Assembly: GCF_003573695.1 (NCBI RefSeq)
Contig: NC_039361.1
Location: forward strand, 94,800,279-94,864,278
Source: Papaver somniferum
Taxonomy: Eukaryota; Streptophyta; Magnoliopsida; Ranunculales; Papaveraceae
Reading direction: 5' to 3'
DNA: 64,000 nucleotides
The notes beneath the pieces are model-generated. The model worked only from the letters and a program-made list of their open reading frames with translations, ran no database searches and was not told where the DNA came from. Below, in pieces: positions 11,121-22,273 of this stretch (its first letter is position 1; each line of letters opens with the position of its first letter). A program made the translations under genes and the position numbers.

Positions 11121-13151
11121 TGGTAGGCTTTTAAGAGTGTAAAATAAGAGCAAGAAAAAAGCCTACTTGTTATACCTGCAAGTGTACAGGGTCTGTTGTA
11201 GTAGATGTGTGCAAGTCAGGGTCGAACCACAGAGACTAGGTGTGTGTGATTGAAGGTTTCCTAGCTAAGCTATATCTCTAAGTGTAGCAGTGGCAGTGAG
11301 CTAATGAAACAAAGGCAATGAGCCTAAGGCAGTGAAGTGATAACAAAGAAGTAAAGGGGATAAAAACAAAAACAAGAAACAGTAAAGGAAAGAGGGATTT
11401 TGGGTGAAGACTAGGGATTAGATTCCACCATTTCACCTAGACTAAGTTATCCTAGTTCCACATAAATCTTGTCCCTTGTATAGTTATCAGTGAGCTTCTT
11501 GGCTCAACTGACTAACTAGATGGCAGTGGAGGTTCTATGCCTGCTGCTCATCAAAGGGTTGGGTTAGAAAGGAAGCTAAAGGCACTAAGATAATTCTAAT
11601 CCTAGTAGTAGTTGGGGCTCTCACACTGCAACTACCCACAGAGAAGCCACTTAGGTGTTTTAACAACCTAAAGGATGTTCTAATCACAACTAAAGTATTC
11701 ATCCTAAGTACTAATTGTCTGATTTAGAGTACAACTAGTCAGAGGATTCATAACAGACAATTAAGCATGAGCTGTAGCAAAATCACATGGTGGTGTTCTA
11801 ACTACAATGCATACATGATATGCACTGTGAGAGCAAAATGTAAAGTGCTTTGATTAAGACTATCCTAAACATTTCAAGCACAACAAGAACTATGTTTATA
11901 ACTGAATGAAACTTAGCAATGGCTCAAAGGGTTTCCTCATCACCCTAGTTATGAGCTTAGAACATGGAAATTAAACTTTAAACAACATTGCATTCAAACA
12001 AAACATGAACTGAAGACAGTTGAGGAACTGGCTAGTCCAGTCCTCTTGGGTGAAGCTCTGGCTAGCCCAGGCATAAGTTTTACATACACCCAATGTTCTC
12101 AATTTATAGTACAATGTTTTCCCCCAAAATTTAGAAACCCTAAATTTTGAAACCCTAATTTTGATTTTGGGAATTTTCAATTCAACTCACCCACTGTGAT
12201 TTCTGCTTCGACTCATGCTCGTACTTCTCCTCCTCTGCTAATGCTGCTGCTCTTGTCGTCTCTGAAATACTAGCTCGAGATGTTTTACAAATCCCACACC
12301 CTAGGGTTCAGAGAAAGAGGTGCGAGTTTTGTAAAATGTCTAGGCTAGTAGAGGGATGGGTTTTGGGGGAAGGACTGAGCTGATGGAGGTGGTGGCAGTG
12401 ATAGAAATGGTTGCGGCAGAGGAGACAGTGGAGGAGGTGGTGTTGCAGACGAGAAGAGAGTTTTGCAGAGGTGAGGGAGGAGAGAAGAGAAAAGAACGAT
12501 GGAAATGGGATTAGGGTTCGTTTGGTTGAGGGTGTAGGTTTCTGATGCTAGGGTGTGAGGCGGGTGTATCAAAGGTTGATGCTCAGCGAAGCTAAAGCGT
12601 AGGATGAAAAGGTGATGGAATGATCGAACGGCGCGATAGGAGCGACCGTTGGATGATGAGATACAACAAAACTGACGGCTTCAGATGGAGTTAGGTACTA
12701 TAGTGTTTGACATGAGCTTCGGAGTTTGATGCACAATGATGAGGCGACCGTTGGATGATGAGATGGATCCAATCTGACGGCTCTCATGGAAATGGGTATG
12801 GATAATGGAAATGGATTTGGGTAAGGGTTTTGGGTCTTGGGTATGCCAATCCCATATCTTCTTTAAGAATAATTCTTCCTCTTCAAGCCCACTTCTAGTT
12901 GATCCGGCTCTTGCAAACATCATTCTTCGCTTCCTCCTAGCGGGAGTCTTTGTCGTTCCTTTGCTCTTTTCGCTCCGTGAGATAACCAGGCTTTATTTAG
13001 TACCTAAAAATGCAAAATTAATTAAGAAAAGTATTTATTCTTGAAAACAACGAAAACACAGAATATGGGATAAAATATAGAATTAATGCACAAAAGATGA
13101 GTTAAATGCCAAGAAAAATATATAGAAATATGCACTTTTTAGCACTCATCA
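11121..13151 (-). repeat. 3' LTR of element B
   Basis: This is a direct repeat of 17339-19368, about 2.03 kb, ending in TG and CA. Minus-strand reading starts TGATGAGTGCTAAAAAG. Short open frames inside it occur in both LTR copies but look like chance or leader sequence. A promoter is expected in the LTR by family; I did not identify a certain TATA box. Confidence 0.92.
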
Positions 13152-13166
13152 AATACCCCCAAACCT
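13152..13166 (-). other. polypurine tract of element B
   Basis: The minus strand reads AGGTTTGGGGGTATT directly before the LTR start TGATGAG. Similar G-runs recur at about 14338-14350 and 14726-14737. Confidence 0.82.
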
Positions 13167-14792
13167 GAATTTTACTTGTCCTCAAGTAAAACAAAACTAA
13201 GGAAATCCTACCTATACCACTGTCGCTGGTCTCTCGAATGCATTTAGCGTATGCAATAAGCCTTTTAAACCACTAAGTGTCCCTAGTGGACGAGTGAAGT
13301 CTCGTGAAGGTTTGCTTAGAACGTACCTACAAAGTTCTATGACAAAATATAAGCTCATATTCCATCAAATATGACATGTGCAAGACAGTTTAAGCTTACA
13401 GCAAAATGGAGATGTCAATCTAGCTATCTAAGGCACAATCCTAGCACTGATAACAAATAAAGACATGTGATAAGAGTGTAAAGTGTATCTACACATGTGT
13501 AAAGAAAGATCGGATGTTATGACTACTAATCACCAAGAGATAGTTTCTCAGGCTAAGAACCAAGGTCGAAATCTAGCTAGCTGTCCGGACTTTACGAGAA
13601 TTGTGAATGAGTTGGAGGTATTTCACAATTACTCGCGTTGTACATCAATGGCATACACCCTTCCTTGCTTATAACACAAAAACACAAAAGATGAATCTTT
13701 ACATGACTCTTATTTACATTGACTACTCTCTTTTATTTTTGGAACAAGAGAGGATGGAATTGATAAATACTTGATTGATTTTTTTTTATTTTTTTTATTT
13801 TTGATAAGGAAATTTTTCTGAATATATACATCGTTTTTTTTTTTTTTTTTGATAAGGAAACACTTTTGATACATATACAAAAGGAAACAAAAAATTACAT
13901 GACACTTTGCAAGAGGTAGCCATTTTTGATGCACCCAGTTAAATTCGATGGTTGTCTTTCTTAGTGTAACCTCCACCTTCTATCCCAACCAACCAAAGAA
14001 CAAGCTAGTCAAGTTTCGTTCAGTATTCTAAAGTGATTGGAAACTAAAACTTCCGATAGAACACCTCAAGGATGAGGCTATACATGTATTGGTAGATCGT
14101 GCGCGTGCAAGTTTCTTATCACTATGTGAATTGTGCTAGAATCAGTGTGCCTAAATATCTAGCCTAAGAATCCTTATGTTTACATATTTGCACAAGAGTC
14201 CACATTTCAAGGTAAATGAGTTCCATTTTTATGTTTTTATCGTTTTTTCAATTTTTTATTTTGATTTTTGATTTTTTTTTCAAAAAGGAAGAGTTCAATT
14301 TTTTCAATAATAGCATGTTATCGTGGTATCTACTCTATACCCCCAAACCTAAACTAAACATTGTCCTCAATGTTTCAAAAGATGAATAAAATTATAATAC
14401 AACATACGAATAGGACCATGCTGAGCAGAGAAAAAGGAAAGAGAATACCCGGATGTCGGCGAAAGCAAGATTAGAACTCTGTTATTCAAGGCAAAAATCC
14501 AACATATTTCAGCCGAGATCATATTGGATTAGCAAAATATATAGAAAAGTAACAAAAGGGTTTTTTAAAATTTTTATCTACTGGATTATATACAAAAAAT
14601 TCACCATACACTAATAATCTAAAGAGTTGAGGATCAACCCAAAAGACAAAAGCTAGAGGTTTCAACAGCTTCACACAAATATAACAGGAAAGAAACGCAA
14701 GTGAAACTGTGAAACAAAATGAGCTACCCCCAAACCTGGATTTTTCAAAGGATAAAATTTTGGAAACAAAATCTCGCAGTTTTGGGGGTTCA
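13167..14792 (-). other. non-coding 3' region of element B with hairpins
   Basis: This is the region between the gag-like ORF and the polypurine tract. I find no coding. It holds two hairpins with the same four-base loop (13170-13191 and 14356-14375), each next to a TTTGGGGGT purine tract, and a further purine tract at 14726. T-rich runs around 13780 and 13840 are low complexity. Confidence 0.65.
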
Positions 14793-16247
14793 TCATGCTA
14801 ATTCCAACTGTGGCTCCTCAAAGATATTATACTTAGATGCAAAATAGTCCAAAAGGACTTGGGAAGCACACAGTTCCAAACCTAGGTTGGGAATTTTCAG
14901 AAAAGTTGGTTTGACAATATCGGTACAAACCAAATCTAGGTTGGGTGGAAGGCCATTAGATTGTGACTCAGGCAGGACGATAGGCACATCATTATTAATC
15001 AAATCAATATCTCCTAAGTTTTCTACAAGTGTCACAACATGCTCACATTCATCAAATAAATTAGCAAGCCCACAATCAGAATCAACATCATCAACAGATT
15101 TATTGTCATGTATCGGCAAATCAGGAGAAATATCACAATGTGACCTAGGTGGAGAATCAGACACATCAAATATATTTTCATGCATAATAACATTAGTGTC
15201 TACAGAAGATTCAACTATTCCTATGTCATGCTCATCTTCACAGAATAATTGTACGAATCCCATGTCAATATCAAAATCATATGAATTACAATGAGTATTA
15301 GAAAAAACAACATTCATGAAGGTCGAGGGCGAGAAGCCATATGTTATTGAACCAACAGGTTCCACAATATTTTCATGTTCTTCTAACATATCATCATAAT
15401 CATCATCATGGTAGCATGCATATTGGTCCTCATTAACAGTGGTGGTGTCATTAGTCGATTCATGTTCCTATAAATTAGGTTCATATTCAACATCATTTGC
15501 ATGAATGGGACTAGACACTTCATTAGGGACAACATACATTTCCTCATGAATTTCCTCCTTTTGTGGGTGAAGCAAAATCTGATCTAAATATGCCTGAATT
15601 CGTGATGTAGATCTATCGAAGTTTTGCTCACTGAGTCTGAAAGCTTCTGTGGTGGAGTCTAAATTCATGGGAGTACAAAATTCTTCATGTTCAAATTGTG
15701 GTGATTGGTACATGTGTGCATGGTCATTAGGGTTTATAAAAGATTGATCGCAACCCTCAAAGGTTTGATTATGGTCCCAATGACTACCAGCCTCACAATT
15801 TATGGGCATTTCATACCTTGGATTTTCTGTAGATTGCCTAAAATTATGCAAAATATGACAATTCTCAACAGGGTGGTCTAAACTACCACATGCGGGACAT
15901 GCATAGATTTCAGGTTTCCTAAGAAAATTAGATGTGACAGATTCCTCATGTGATTGCATTTCTAAAGCTGCGATTCGAGCTTCTAGATCCACAAGAGATG
16001 CTTGTGTGAGTGAGGTATTAGCAAAATGTTCATTTTCACGTTGTGGCGAACGATGCATGTGCGAATAGTCATTAGGGTTCATGTATTGAGGCTCGGGACT
16101 TTGAAAATGTCCATTATAATTCCTATGACTATTGACATCATGGTCTATGGGAGGTTCATAACGTGGAGTATGTCCATACGCAAGTTCTCTAAGGGATTTG
16201 TTGTATTCCCCAACTGTAGACCAAGATCTAGACATGATTGGGCTCAA
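14793..16247 (-). pseudogene. gag-like ORF of element B with one stop
   Basis: The ATG at 16247 opens a frame of 259 codons that ends in TAG at 15468-15470. The same frame then stays open through 15389 to 14793, so one stop divides a reading of about 484 codons. The first half holds CPACGSLDHPVENC, a CX2CX4HX4C zinc knuckle, in the middle of two copies of a roughly 110-residue module (shared phrases NPNDYSHMHRSPQ / NPNDHAHMYQSPQ and YEPPI / YEMPI). The second half is acidic, with many Asp and Glu. It resembles the C-terminal part of Athila/Tat-type gag, but the identity of the acidic half is not recognised. No protease or RT follows. Confidence 0.68.
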
Positions 16248-16259
16248 AAGCTAAGTAAC

Positions 16260-17314
16260 TATGTTACAAAGCCCAAGATTTGGTTTTTAATGGGTTTGGA
16301 TTTTTGGGAAAAATTTGGTTTTTATGGGTAACATTTGGTTTTGTCGAGTTTGAAAAAGAAATTTGGTTTTTAATGGGTTTTAGAAAATTTGGACTTAATG
16401 GGAAAAGAAAACACTTTGGTTTATTTGGTTTTGAAAACTTTGGTTTTATGGGATAAAAGGCCAAGCCCACTGTTGGGTTTTGGAAAAATTGTTGTGAAAC
16501 AGAGCCCAACTCTCGGCCTAGAGTTTGGGTACACGGCCCACTAACGACTTCAGCAAGCCCAGAAACTAACGAAGCCCAGCTGAGTTGGTAGGTTCAGTTA
16601 AACTTGTTTAGGTTGTTTGTTGGGTTTTTGAAACCCAAAATTTTGATAGGGACAATCCCACAGTTAAGCTCAAATACAAACCCAAAAGTTAACTTAAATT
16701 ACAAGCCCAACAAAAAAATGGAAAAAAATTATTACAAGCCCAAAAATTAAAAATGGAAGCCCACAGGTTGGGTTCTCTTAATGGGTTTAGGCTTACTTGC
16801 TTAAGCACAGCCCAGCTGCTCTGTTTTTAGTTGCACAGCCCAGTTGGGCCTTGTTATTTTCCTTAGCTTGTGTAGCCCAGTTGTGTTTTGGTCTAGCTAC
16901 AGCAGCGGCAGACAACAACACCAGATCAACTCAGCAACAGCAACAGGCTTGGCCTGGCAGGAAACAGCAGCAGCACCAGGTCAGTTTGTGGCCCTCACAG
17001 CAAGGTCACAGCAACAACAGCAGGGGCAACAGCTTCAGCAACAGCAGGGGCAACAGCTTCAACAACAGCAGCTGTTGGCAGCAGCACCACAGGCAACAGC
17101 AGGTAAAGCAGCAACAGGTCCTTGGCAAGCAACAGGTCAGTTGGAGAAGGCACCTGTTACTCAACAGAGTTATCAGTTAAGAGCAAGCTACAAAGAACAG
17201 GAAAATTACACTAGATGCTATACTAAATGCTCATGCAGGAATGCAATGCAAAGATGAATATGCAAGTTATGATGCAGGAATGTAAGCAAGAAAACAACTT
17301 CAACACAGCACCAG
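16260..17314 (-). other. 5' leader of element B, low complexity
   Basis: This leader lies between PBS and gag. One part (16264-16510) is a run of TTTGGTTTT and AATGGGTTT phrases, and another (16900-17120) is rich in CAG/CAA triplets. Open frames on the plus strand here (Gln-rich) are antisense to the element and probably not genes. Confidence 0.6.
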
Positions 17315-17332
17315 TCCCCGGCAACGGCGCCA
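17315..17332 (-). other. primer binding site of element B
   Basis: The minus strand reads TGGCGCCGTTGCCGGGGA six bases from the LTR end. This motif is the usual PBS of plant Athila/Tat elements and matches the 3' end of tRNA-Asp. Confidence 0.88.
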
Positions 17333-17338
17333 AAAACT

Positions 17339-19368
17339 TGGTAGGCTTTTAAGAGTGTAAAATAAGAGCAAGAAAGAAGCCTACTTGTTATACCTGCAAG
17401 TGCACAGGGTCTGTTGTAGTAGATGTGTGCAAGTCAGGGTCGAACCACATAGACTATGTGTGTGTGATTGAAGGTTTCCTAGCTAAGCTAGATCTCTAAG
17501 TGTAGCAGTGGCAATGAGCTAATGAAACAAAGGCAATGAGCCTAAGGCAGTGAAGTGACAGCAAAGAAGTAAAGGGAATCAAATAAAACCAAGAAACAGT
17601 AAAGGAAAAAGGGATTTTGGGAGAAGACTAGGGATTAGATTCCACCATTTCACCTAGACTAAGTTATCCTAGTTCCACATAAATCTTGTCCCTTGTATAG
17701 TTATCAGTGAGCTTCTTGGCTCAACTGACTAACTAGATGGCAGTGGAGGTTCTATGCCTGCTACTCATCAAAGGGTTGGGTTAGAAAGAAAGCTAAAAGC
17801 ACTAAGATAATTCTAATCCTAGTAGTAGTTAGGGCTCTCACACTGCAACTACCCACAAAGAAGCCACTTAGGTATTTTAACAACCTAAAGGATGTTCTAA
17901 TCACAACTAAAGTATTCATCCTAAGTACTAATTGTCTGATTTAGAGTACAACTAGTCAGAGGATTCATAACAGACAATTAAGCATGAGCTGTAGCACAAT
18001 CACATGGTGGTGTTCTAACTACAATGCATACATGATATGCACTGTGAGAGCAAAATGTAAAGTGCTTTGATTAAGACTATCCTAAACATTTCAAGCACAA
18101 CAAGAATTATGTTTATAACTGAATGAAACTTAGCACTGGCTCAAAGGGTTTCCTCATCACCCTAGTTATGAGCTTAGAACATGGAAATTACACTTGAAAC
18201 AACATTGCATTCAAACAAAACATGAACTGAAGACAGTTGAGGAACTGGCTAGTCCAATCCTCTTGGGTGAAGCTCTGGCTAGCCCAGGCATACGTTTTAC
18301 ATACACCCAATGTTCTCAATTTATAGTACAATGTTTTCCCCCAAAATTTAGAAACCCTAAATTTTGAAACCCTAATTTTGATTTTGGGAATTTTCAATTC
18401 AACTCACCCACTGTGATTTCTGCTTCGACCCATGCTCGTACTTCTCCTCCTCTGCTAATGCTGCTGCTCTTGTCGTCTCTGAAATACTAGCTCGAGATGT
18501 TTTACAAATCCCACACCCTAGGGTTCAGAGAAAGAGGTGCGAGTTTTGTAAAATGTTTAGGCTAGTAGAGGGATGGGTTTTGGGGGAAGGACTGAGCTGA
18601 TGGAGGTGGTGGCAGTGATAGAAATGGTTGCGGCAGAGGAGACAGTGGAGGAGGTGGTGTTGCAGACGAGAAGAGAGTTTTGCAGAGGTGAGGGAGGAGA
18701 GAAGAGAAAAGAACGATGGAAATGGGATTAGGGTTCGTTTGGTTGAGGGTGTAGGTTTCTGATGCTAGGGTGTGAGGCGGGTGTATCAAAGGTTGATGCT
18801 CAGCGAAGCTAAAGCGTAGGATGAAAAGGTGATGGAATGATCCAACGGCTCGATAGGAGCGACCGTTGGATGATGAGATACAACAAAACTGACTGCTTCA
18901 GATGGAGTTAGGTACTATAGTGTTTGACAGGAGCTTCGGAGTTTGATGCACAATGATGAGGCGACCGTTGGATGATGAGATGGATCCAATCTGACGGCTC
19001 TCATGGAAATGGGTATGGATAATGGAAATGGATTTGGGTAAGGGTTTTGGGTCTTGGGTATGCCAATCCCATATCTTCTTTAAGAACAATTCTTCATATT
19101 CAAGCCCACTTCTAGTTGATCCGGCTCTTGCAAACATCATTCTTCGCTTCCTCCTAGCGGGAGTCTTTGCCGTTCCTTTGCTCTTTTCGCTCCGTGAGAT
19201 AACCAGGCTTTATTTAGTACCTAAAAATGCAAAATTAATTAAGAAAAGTATTTATTCTTGAAAACAACGAAAACACAGAATATGGGATAAAATGTAGAAT
19301 TAATGCACAAAAGATGAGTTAAATGCCAAGAAAAATATATAGAAATATGCACTTTTTAGCACTCATCA
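17339..19368 (-). repeat. 5' LTR of element B
   Basis: This is the second copy of the 2.03-kb LTR, next to the PBS. It differs from the left LTR by scattered substitutions and a few small indels. Its right end TCA is followed by the ATGAC duplication at 19369-19373. Confidence 0.92.
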
Positions 19369-19373
19369 ATGAC
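19369..19373. other. target site duplication of element B, right copy
   Basis: ATGAC follows the LTR end directly. On the gene strand it encodes the junction after the catalytic Gln. The LTR start TGA gives an immediate stop codon in the protease frame. Confidence 0.9.
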
Positions 19374-21569
19374 CTTGTTCAGGAAAAATCTTGGAAAAAA
19401 TATCCTTGTATGCAAGCGGTTTCCTATTTATATCCACGAAATATGTTGATAGCTTCAGTTTCTCATATCTTTCGATCAAATAAGGCATACAAGCCTTTGC
19501 CATTATAAGAGCTTGTTTCTTGCAGTTAACTTTATAGATTGAAAGACTGTTATAGAAGTTCCACCCACCCTCTGAAAAGTCATACTCTAACAATGTCCAA
19601 TGTGTACCAGCAGGGTTTTCCTTTGTCATATAGTTCATTGGAATGAACATTTTCTCAACTTGAATAGGTAGATTCAAGATGAATTCTCCAACATATTTGG
19701 CAATCCCATCTTTCTCCTTTGTTTTAACAAAGAACTGCAAAAGAAATATTTTTTAGGAAAAAAAAGGTTAGTGGATGCAATTGAAAGGGTGCACAACAGG
19801 TGTAGGAAACAATGTTGAATAACTTTTTATGCAGTTCAAAACTAGTTGCATAACATGTTATGCAGAAGTAATAATATGGGATAACAGGATATGCAGTGAT
19901 GAATAACTTGTCATGCATAAAACCTAGTTATGATGACTTGTTATGTAGCAAAATGATTTTCTTTTTTTGACTTACCCCAGCATCTGGCCTCATGAATGCA
20001 GACTCTGCATACCTCTGTTGAATACTCACATCATTCTCATCATTTTTCCGCTTCTTCCACAACATGTGGTTGTAGAAGCGTATTATTTGTTCTTCTAGGT
20101 ATTCATTGTTCATTAGCTGCCTTATTACATCTCTGTGAATCTGAATATCCCATAAGTACGGGTCTTCTCCATCTTAGTGAGATATTTTATTCAAGTGACA
20201 TGCGGCAGAACCATAAACTAGAGGATTTTGTTATGCATGGATTGTTTTAGAAGCATAATTTATTATGCATGGGTTTTTTTTTAAGCGTAATTTGGTATGC
20301 ATTTATTTCATAAGAAGCATAACCTTTAATGCATTGATTTTTTAATCAAGCATAAAGGTAGTTTTGATGTACTTACAGGCTGTTGGCATTCTCAAAGTAT
20401 GTCTCCAGTACTTCCATCAAGGCTGGTTCTATTGTATCTTTGTAATCTTGAAAGCATTCTATTGTTTCCAGCGGAGGTAATTTTCTGAACGGCCCGCCAA
20501 CAGACTACGAGGATTTTCTTCTTCAACTTTATTCTCATCAGGCTTGTCTTTTTTTTTTGCTTCTGTTGCTTCCCTAGGTCATAATCTTTGAGTAGTACAC
20601 TGGATGTCCTTTCATTCCATGTTGTCCTTTGTTTGATTCTTTTACCTTGCTTCCTGGTTGGTTTTACCTTTTATATTCCTTGTCCCCATCCTCTTCTGCC
20701 TTCTTGGTTGGTTTTCCTTTTGTTGTGTATTTCTTCACAGGTTCCCTCTTCGCAAATCCTGTTCTTGGTTCAAATTGTTCTCCTAGTTCATCTTCCCACA
20801 AATTCATGTAGCCAAAAAGTGTAAGATATAACCAATTTATATTGAATAAGTAAATAGTATTTGATTGAACAACAAAATAGTAACATAATAAATAATATAT
20901 AGTTGATTAAAAATAATAAATAGTATATAGTTGATTCGACATTAAAAAAAACTACAAGCAGTTCAAAATACATAATCTGCTTTATATTTTCTGTACCATT
21001 TCCTGTGTGGTAATTCTCCCCATCTCTGCAGCTTCTGCAGCATCTTGTGTGGTTTGAGTTGAGGGATTCTGTGCGACTTCATTCGAGTCATTTTCAGCAG
21101 CTTCTTCTGTGGCTGGAGTTAAAGGATTCTCTGACAGGTTCCTCAGCACATCACTGGCCGTCTCAACAACCACCTCCTTATTTGCATCAACGGCCGTCTC
21201 AGCAGCTAGTTGTTGCGGCTTTTCTGCGACTGGCTCTTTTTGCATCTCAACAACTTGTTGTTGTTGTCCTCAAACACCATCTCCTTGTGAAATATGGAGA
21301 TTAAATGTGGGCCCTTCAGCTGCTTCTGCTTTCTTCTGAGTTTCTGGAAGATGTTCATCATCTTCTCCTCCAGAACCATCTTCTCCTCCAGCACCATCAT
21401 CACCAGCCAAAAATTCTTTTTCCTGTGCTTCAATTATTTCTTGAGTTGTTTCCAGATTTGATGTTGTCTCCAATTCCTATGGTGTGTATGTTTCTTGTCG
21501 CTGGAGAGATAAACAGCTTTTTTCAGGTCCATGAACTTGTAAGGTGGAGACTGGAGTCCTTGACTAGCA

Positions 21570-22273
21570 GTTTTGTCTTTTTTTATTTTTGGTAAGTCCA
21601 AAATGTATTAATGAATAACAAGAGTTACAGCAAAAGTCATAAGAAAAGAGGCAAAGCACCCCAAAAACTTACAACATAATCAAAACGAAAATAAGATACA
21701 TTTGGTAATTCAATAGACAAGATAAAATCAGGCCTATTATCGTATCTAAGACCTTCGCCTTCTTCCAACAAGCAACCCCTTTTGGCCATACAATCTGCTG
21801 CAAAGTTTGCCTCCCTATAAAGCGAATGGAATTATAATTTGCCTTTACAGCCACCCATCTTGGTCTAAAAAACCAATCCACTGCATTATCATCATCGGAG
21901 AAAACCAAAACAACACTCATAGAGTCTGTTCTTATACAATTATTGCCAACTTCAAACTTAATGGCCCATTCCAATCCAACAATAACACAAAATAATTCAA
22001 CCAAGTAGTTCGTTTGCACACCAAAACCAACACTCATAGCTCCAACCACATTAGTATTGGCATCACGAACAACCACACCAGCACCCGCCCTTCCAGGATT
22101 GCTCCGAGCTGCTCCATCACAACATAACATCAGCTCATTGACTTGCGGAGGCTCCCAAAAGCATTCTTTAGGAACAGCTTGTTTAACCTGCCTATGACGA
22201 ACTCTAAAGAAATATAGAACCCGGAGATCATCTTGAGAATTAAACATACAACCCTTAAGCCGTATAGAATACT
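21570..22273 (-). mobile_element. LINE fragment with RNase H domain inside a protease-gene exon
   Basis: The minus strand encodes the end of a plant LINE ORF2: CDGAARSNPGRAGAGVVVRD, then NYLVELFCVIVGLEWA and RTDSMSVVLVF, which form an RVT_3-type RNase H. It ends in an A-rich tail (T-rich near 21577 on the plus strand). The flanks CTTGACTAGCA (21559-21569) and CTTGGCTATCA (22274-22284) look like a worn 11-bp target duplication with two differences. Removing the insert joins the protease exon in frame (LDSQ to GLQSPPYKF). Confidence 0.82.

Larger units (their letters stand above)
11121..19368 (-). mobile_element. LTR retrotransposon B (Athila/Tat-like gypsy lineage), gag-only, complete ends
   Basis: Two near-identical LTRs (11121-13151 and 17339-19368) begin TGGTAGGC and end ACTCATCA and are flanked by ATGAC duplications. 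The PBS and polypurine tract show the element reads on the minus strand. Inside are one gag-like ORF with a single stop and long non-coding stretches; no pol motif is seen. The LTRs differ only at scattered sites, so the insertion is fairly young compared with the decay of the host MULE. It must be mobilised in trans if at all. Confidence 0.92.

Noticed and set aside
12345..13044. Frames of 75-80 codons in the left LTR of element B, repeated in the right LTR
   Set aside because: They occur twice only because the LTR is repeated. Nothing supports translation.
16797..17257. Gln-rich plus-strand frames in the leader of element B
   Set aside because: They come from CAG/CAA triplet runs, are in two frames at once, and are antisense to the element.
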